From positions 1-6,388 of the forward strand of contig JAOULB010000122.1 in assembly GCA_029882235.1 (NCBI GenBank): DNA of 6,388 bases, given 5' to 3'. Under the pieces are notes generated by a model that was not told the origin of the DNA, ran no database searches, and worked only from the letters and a program-made list of their open reading frames with translations. Below are positions 5,473 to 6,388 of this stretch, one piece after another. Positions within the stretch are counted from its first letter, which is position 1. Each line of letters opens with the position of its first letter. Origin of the DNA: Gammaproteobacteria bacterium (GTDB lineage: Bacteria > Pseudomonadota > Gammaproteobacteria > UBA6429 > Thiohalophilaceae). Made by a program: the position numbers and the translations under genes.

Positions 5473-6388
5473 CTAAGAGGCCTGTTGCGTGTAGCGTGTC
5501 TGGATGTAGTCTTCGACGATCTGTTGAAACTCTTCAGCAATATGATCGCCTTTGAGGGTGACGGTTTTCTCGCCGTCAACATAAACGGGCGCAACAGGCT
5601 TCTCACCGGTACCGGGCAGGCTGATGCCGATGTTGGCATGTTTGCTTTCACCGGGGCCATTTACCACGCAACCCATCACCGCCACGGTGAGGTTCTCGAC
5701 ACCGGCATACTGACCACGCCAGCTCGGCATATTGTTGCGCAGGTATTCCTGAATATCCTGTGCCAGTTGTTGAAAGTAGGTACTGGAGGTGCGACCACAA
5801 CCGGGGCAGGCCACCACCTGTGGGGTGAAGGCACGCAGGCCCATGGTCTGCAAAATTTCCTGCGCCACGATGACCTCACGGGTGCGTTCGCCACCGGGTT
5901 CTGGGGTGAGTGAAATGCGAATGGTGTCGCCAATGCCCTGTTGCAGTAGCACGGCCAGTGCGGCAGTAGAGGCGACAATCCCTTTAGAGCCCATGCCGGC
6001 CTCGGTTAGACCTAGGTGAAGTGGGTACTCACTTTTTGAAGCCAACTGTTCATAGACCGCGATCAAATCCTGCACCGCACTCATTTTGCAGGACAGAATG
6101 ATTTTGTTCTGCGCCAGCCCCAGCTGCTCCGCCGCCGCTGCACTCTCAAGGGCTGAGGTGATCACCGCCTCATGCATAATCGCGGTGGGATCTTTCGGTG
6201 AGGAGCGTTTCGCATTCTCGTCCATGATGCGCGCCAGCAGCGCCTGGTCCAGGCTGCCCCAGTTCACGCCGATGCGTACCGGCTTGTCATATTCACAGGC
6301 GATTTCAATCATGCGGGCAAACTGCTCATCACGCTTCTTGCCCTTGCCGACATTGCCGGGGTTGATACGATATTTGGCCAGTGCCTGA
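5473..6388 (-). CDS. ispG: IspG, 4-hydroxy-3-methylbut-2-enyl diphosphate synthase (N-terminus beyond the right edge)
   Basis: IspG (GcpE) reduces 2-C-methyl-D-erythritol 2,4-cyclodiphosphate to 4-hydroxy-3-methylbut-2-enyl diphosphate, the next-to-last step of the MEP route to isoprenoids, using a [4Fe-4S] cluster and electrons from flavodoxin or ferredoxin. The frame is open to the window edge, giving 304 visible residues; the ATG at 6312 is internal, because the frame upstream of it encodes the conserved R7-I-N-P-G-N12 segment. The three cluster cysteines are present (C194-P-G-C197 and G239-C240), and E247 in N-G-P-G-E is the usual fourth ligand. The spacing from C197 to C240 is 43 residues against 32 that I recall for Escherichia coli, so this is a longer variant of the kind I associate with alpha- and beta-proteobacteria. 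About 100 N-terminal residues are missing. G+C is clearly higher than in the GGDEF-EAL gene. The stop (TAG, 5475-5473) faces the exporter stop. Confidence 0.97.
   Translation of the reverse strand, partial: QALAKYRINPGNVGKGKKRDEQFARMIEIACEYDKPVRIGVNWGSLDQALLARIMDENAKRSSPKDPTAIMHEAVITSALESAAAAEQLGLAQNKIILSCKMSAVQDLIAVYEQLASKSEYPLHLGLTEAGMGSKGIVASTAALAVLLQQGIGDTIRISLTPEPGGERTREVIVAQEILQTMGLRAFTPQVVACPGCGRTSSTYFQQLAQDIQEYLRNNMPSWRGQYAGVENLTVAVMGCVVNGPGESKHANIGISLPGTGEKPVAPVYVDGEKTVTLKGDHIAEEFQQIVEDYIQTRYTQQAS

Noticed and set aside
5485..5913. 142-codon plus-strand frame opposite ispG
   Set aside because: It is fully antisense to strongly conserved ispG sequence including the cluster cysteines. 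It is a long shadow frame explained by the G+C-rich codon use.

Overview
The window reads as part of a gammaproteobacterial chromosome. Supporting this are a membrane-anchored GGDEF-EAL protein, a minimal PilZ protein, an EamA-family exporter and an IspG whose sequence is of the longer proteobacterial type. Shine-Dalgarno sites and start codons are ordinary for such a genome. I cannot name a genus. There are six real protein genes, plus one possible micro-gene; two genes run off the window edges. I saw no rRNA, tRNA, CRISPR array, insertion sequence or phage gene.

Left part (1-3654, all minus strand): read in transcription order, there is a 94-residue conserved-looking protein of unknown function (3654-3370), a two-transmembrane GGDEF-EAL protein with a large periplasmic region (3254-711), a 94-residue PilZ protein with a TTG start (582-298), and the N-terminal 96 residues of a thioredoxin-fold protein with a CPLC motif (289 to the left edge). 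The last two are 8 bases apart and probably co-transcribed. A c-di-GMP enzyme beside a possible c-di-GMP receptor suggests a local signalling pair. A 15-base palindrome lies just upstream of the GGDEF-EAL gene, exactly inside the spacer of a possible promoter.

Middle (3655-4572): a divergent promoter region separates the 94-residue gene from a plus-strand gene for a 182-residue protein with a four-cysteine zinc-ribbon pattern (3770-4318). Beyond it lie 254 bases with no confident gene. They end in a very strong intrinsic terminator that sits before, not after, the exporter gene. Upstream bases can pair with the left arm of that terminator to form a long alternative hairpin. This is the geometry of a transcription attenuator or riboswitch-like leader and is the most interesting signal in the window. 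I do not recognise it as a known riboswitch class.

Right part (4573-6388): a ten-helix EamA/DMT transporter (plus) converges on ispG (minus, 5' end beyond the window) with only 3 bases between the stop codons. Counted lines of ispG are mostly 53-62% G+C, whereas counted lines of the GGDEF-EAL gene are mostly 37-43%, a marked compositional step.
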